A DNA stretch of 64,000 nucleotides from Cynocephalus volans (lineage: Eukaryota > Chordata > Mammalia > Dermoptera > Cynocephalidae). The notes below the pieces were generated by a model. That model saw only the letters and a list, made by a program, of their open reading frames with translations, had not been told where the DNA came from and made no database searches. This document shows positions 62,650 through 64,000 of this stretch, in pieces. The stretch covers positions 104,223,835 to 104,287,834 of the forward strand of contig NC_084469.1 in assembly GCF_027409185.1 (NCBI RefSeq), read 5' to 3'. The position numbers and the translations under genes were made by a program. Positions within the stretch are counted from its first letter, which is position 1, and the number at the start of each line of letters is the position of its first letter.

Positions 62650-64000
62650 GTGAAACTAGGACAGCCAGTGACTTCCATGTGAGGAGACTTGGTTAGGTTT
62701 GTTGTCTGCAGGAGGAATCCTGTTATTTATCATTGTTTCTGGGGGAATCCAAAGCTGGCCAGTGACCTCCATGTGGGGGGACCTGGCTAGGTTCACTGAT
62801 GCTTCTGACTGGTGCACGAGGAGGGGAATGCCCCCAAAGTGCCTAAGAGATTGCTATATATACTAACCCAAACAACTCAAAGTGGTGGAGGAGGGAAAGT
62901 GAGCAGGTCGTTGCGGTAGGTGGCCTGGTCTCTGCTCTGGGCACTTAAATTCAGCACAGAAAAAAAAAAAACTGCAAACCAGGCAGGAAGTGTGGAGCAC
63001 AGACCCAGCTGCAGATGCAGGGGCTGTAGGTGGGGTTGGGGCCAGCACTGGCAATAGGCAATTGGCAGGCAGGACAGTCTTGGCTCTGTTCAAAAGGAAA
63101 CTTTTTTTTTTTCCTTAAAGAACTCCTGTTTCCAACAGCTGTTTTTCTTTAAAAACCCAAGCTGCCTGCTTTGGATCCTGTAAAAGACTTGTAAAAGGAC
63201 ATTCTCAACTGGTAATTAAATTCTGAACTTTCATTCAGGCGGCACCCTGGCTTATCTGGTTAAAGAAACAGGCACCTGGTTTTGATTGCCACCAGTGGAG
63301 ACAGTCTTTTATAGAGATGTTGCTTTGGCTAAACTTAGCTGACTTCAGGGGTTGGCCTTGGATCCAGAGAAGGGATATTTTTTTTTTTTTTTTTTTGCAC
63401 CTTTTTGGGTTTGTTTTAGTATGTTTTCTTTTAAGTCTATTTCTCTCTGTTGGATTTTGCTTTTCCCCATGAGAATATGCACTCCCCTCTATCTACTTCC
63501 CCTGTTGATATGATCCCTGCCAGGGGCTATAGTGGACCACAAAAAGTAAATTTCTAAGCGCCCCCCCCCCCCTTGTTTAACTTTGCAGCTGGAATGTGCT
63601 TGCTTGTAAAGGACACCTAAGAGTTGTGTTAAGGGTTAACAGTTGACTGCATCTCTGGCTTCTGTAACTGCGGTTTGTCGGAGAAGCTGTCTGCTCAGTT
63701 TACAAAAAGCCCCTTAACCACATTTCCTGTCTCTGTAACCCTGCTTGGTGAAGCCCCTCACCTGTTTTATGAAGACCCCCAGCTTGGGTGACTCTGCCTG
63801 GACACAGACAGGACCAATAAAAGGCCTGCATGCCTGCTCAAGAAAAGTATATGATCACAGCTCTCCCTGCACTCAGGATCCCAGGATTTCAGCATGTGAA
63901 TCCACCTGGGTCCCGCTAGTGTTCCTGTCCCACTAGCTTAATAAACTTCCTGACTCTCCATCTCTCAGAGTGACTGGAATTGTTTCCTTGCTGAGTTCTT
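62650..64000 (+). mobile_element. ERV1-type LTR, cut by window end
   Basis: Direct repeats of gccagtgac(t/c)tccatgtg at 62664 and 62758 resemble U3 enhancer duplications. Then come a caataaaaggcctg region near 63811 and AATAAA near 63940, followed by a terminal stretch ending in gctgagttctt. The right end lies outside the window. A poly-C tract lies at 63561. Confidence 0.5.

Overview
The window reads as a mammalian nuclear genome segment, most likely from a colugo (Dermoptera). The evidence is more than twenty copies of SINEs whose heads look like tRNA-Ile, in single, double and GC-rich-insert forms. As I recall them, such tRNA-Ile SINEs are the hallmark of colugos. Around them lie old L1, MaLR and ERV-type LTR elements, one MIR and one mariner-like element. 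There is no bacterial or CRISPR-type content.

The only cellular genes I can support are two KRAB zinc-finger (KZFP) loci, both on the minus strand. Their KRAB-A exon (127 nt), short linker exon (61 nt) and terminal finger exon match the architecture of KZFP clusters such as the one on human 19p13.2. Locus 1 (20801-30464) is complete: exon 1 holds only the ATG inside a CpG island, and the four exons join in frame to 445 codons with nine intact C2H2 fingers. A stop codon then cuts off decayed fingers that run to an L1 insertion at 20.25 kb. Locus 2 (about 48.9-51.2 kb) keeps good KRAB and finger exons, but its finger exon is frameshifted just after the splice acceptor, so the KRAB domain is uncoupled from nine intact fingers. 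It is a pseudogene or a locus in decay, and its exon 1 is not visible in the window.

Between the loci lies a diverged inverted duplication. The arm at about 28.3-34.36 kb pairs with the arm at about 46.7-39.83 kb, around a core made mainly of an old L1. The left arm carries the live promoter and exon 1. The right arm has a CpG-poor copy of the flanking sequence but lacks the 2 kb holding exon 1, so it is an orphan promoter flank. Later SINE and L1 insertions mark each arm separately.

Layout: 0-3.5 kb L1, LTR-like and ERV pol relics; 4-9.3 kb L1 fragments split by an LTR with five internal 80-bp units; 9.3-15.6 kb MaLR and L1; 15.6-19.9 kb mostly unidentified; 20-31 kb KZFP 1; 31-34 kb upstream left arm; 34-39 kb old L1; 39.6-46.7 kb right arm; 48-51 kb KZFP 2; 51.4-52.9 kb a young L1 with a 3' transduction; 53-64 kb LTRs, an old L1 and a striking composite (CA)n array at 61.2-62.1 kb in which the CA tract lengthens in every successive unit.

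Repeat family names come from memory of consensus sequences, not from a database search, and boundaries of old repeats are approximate.
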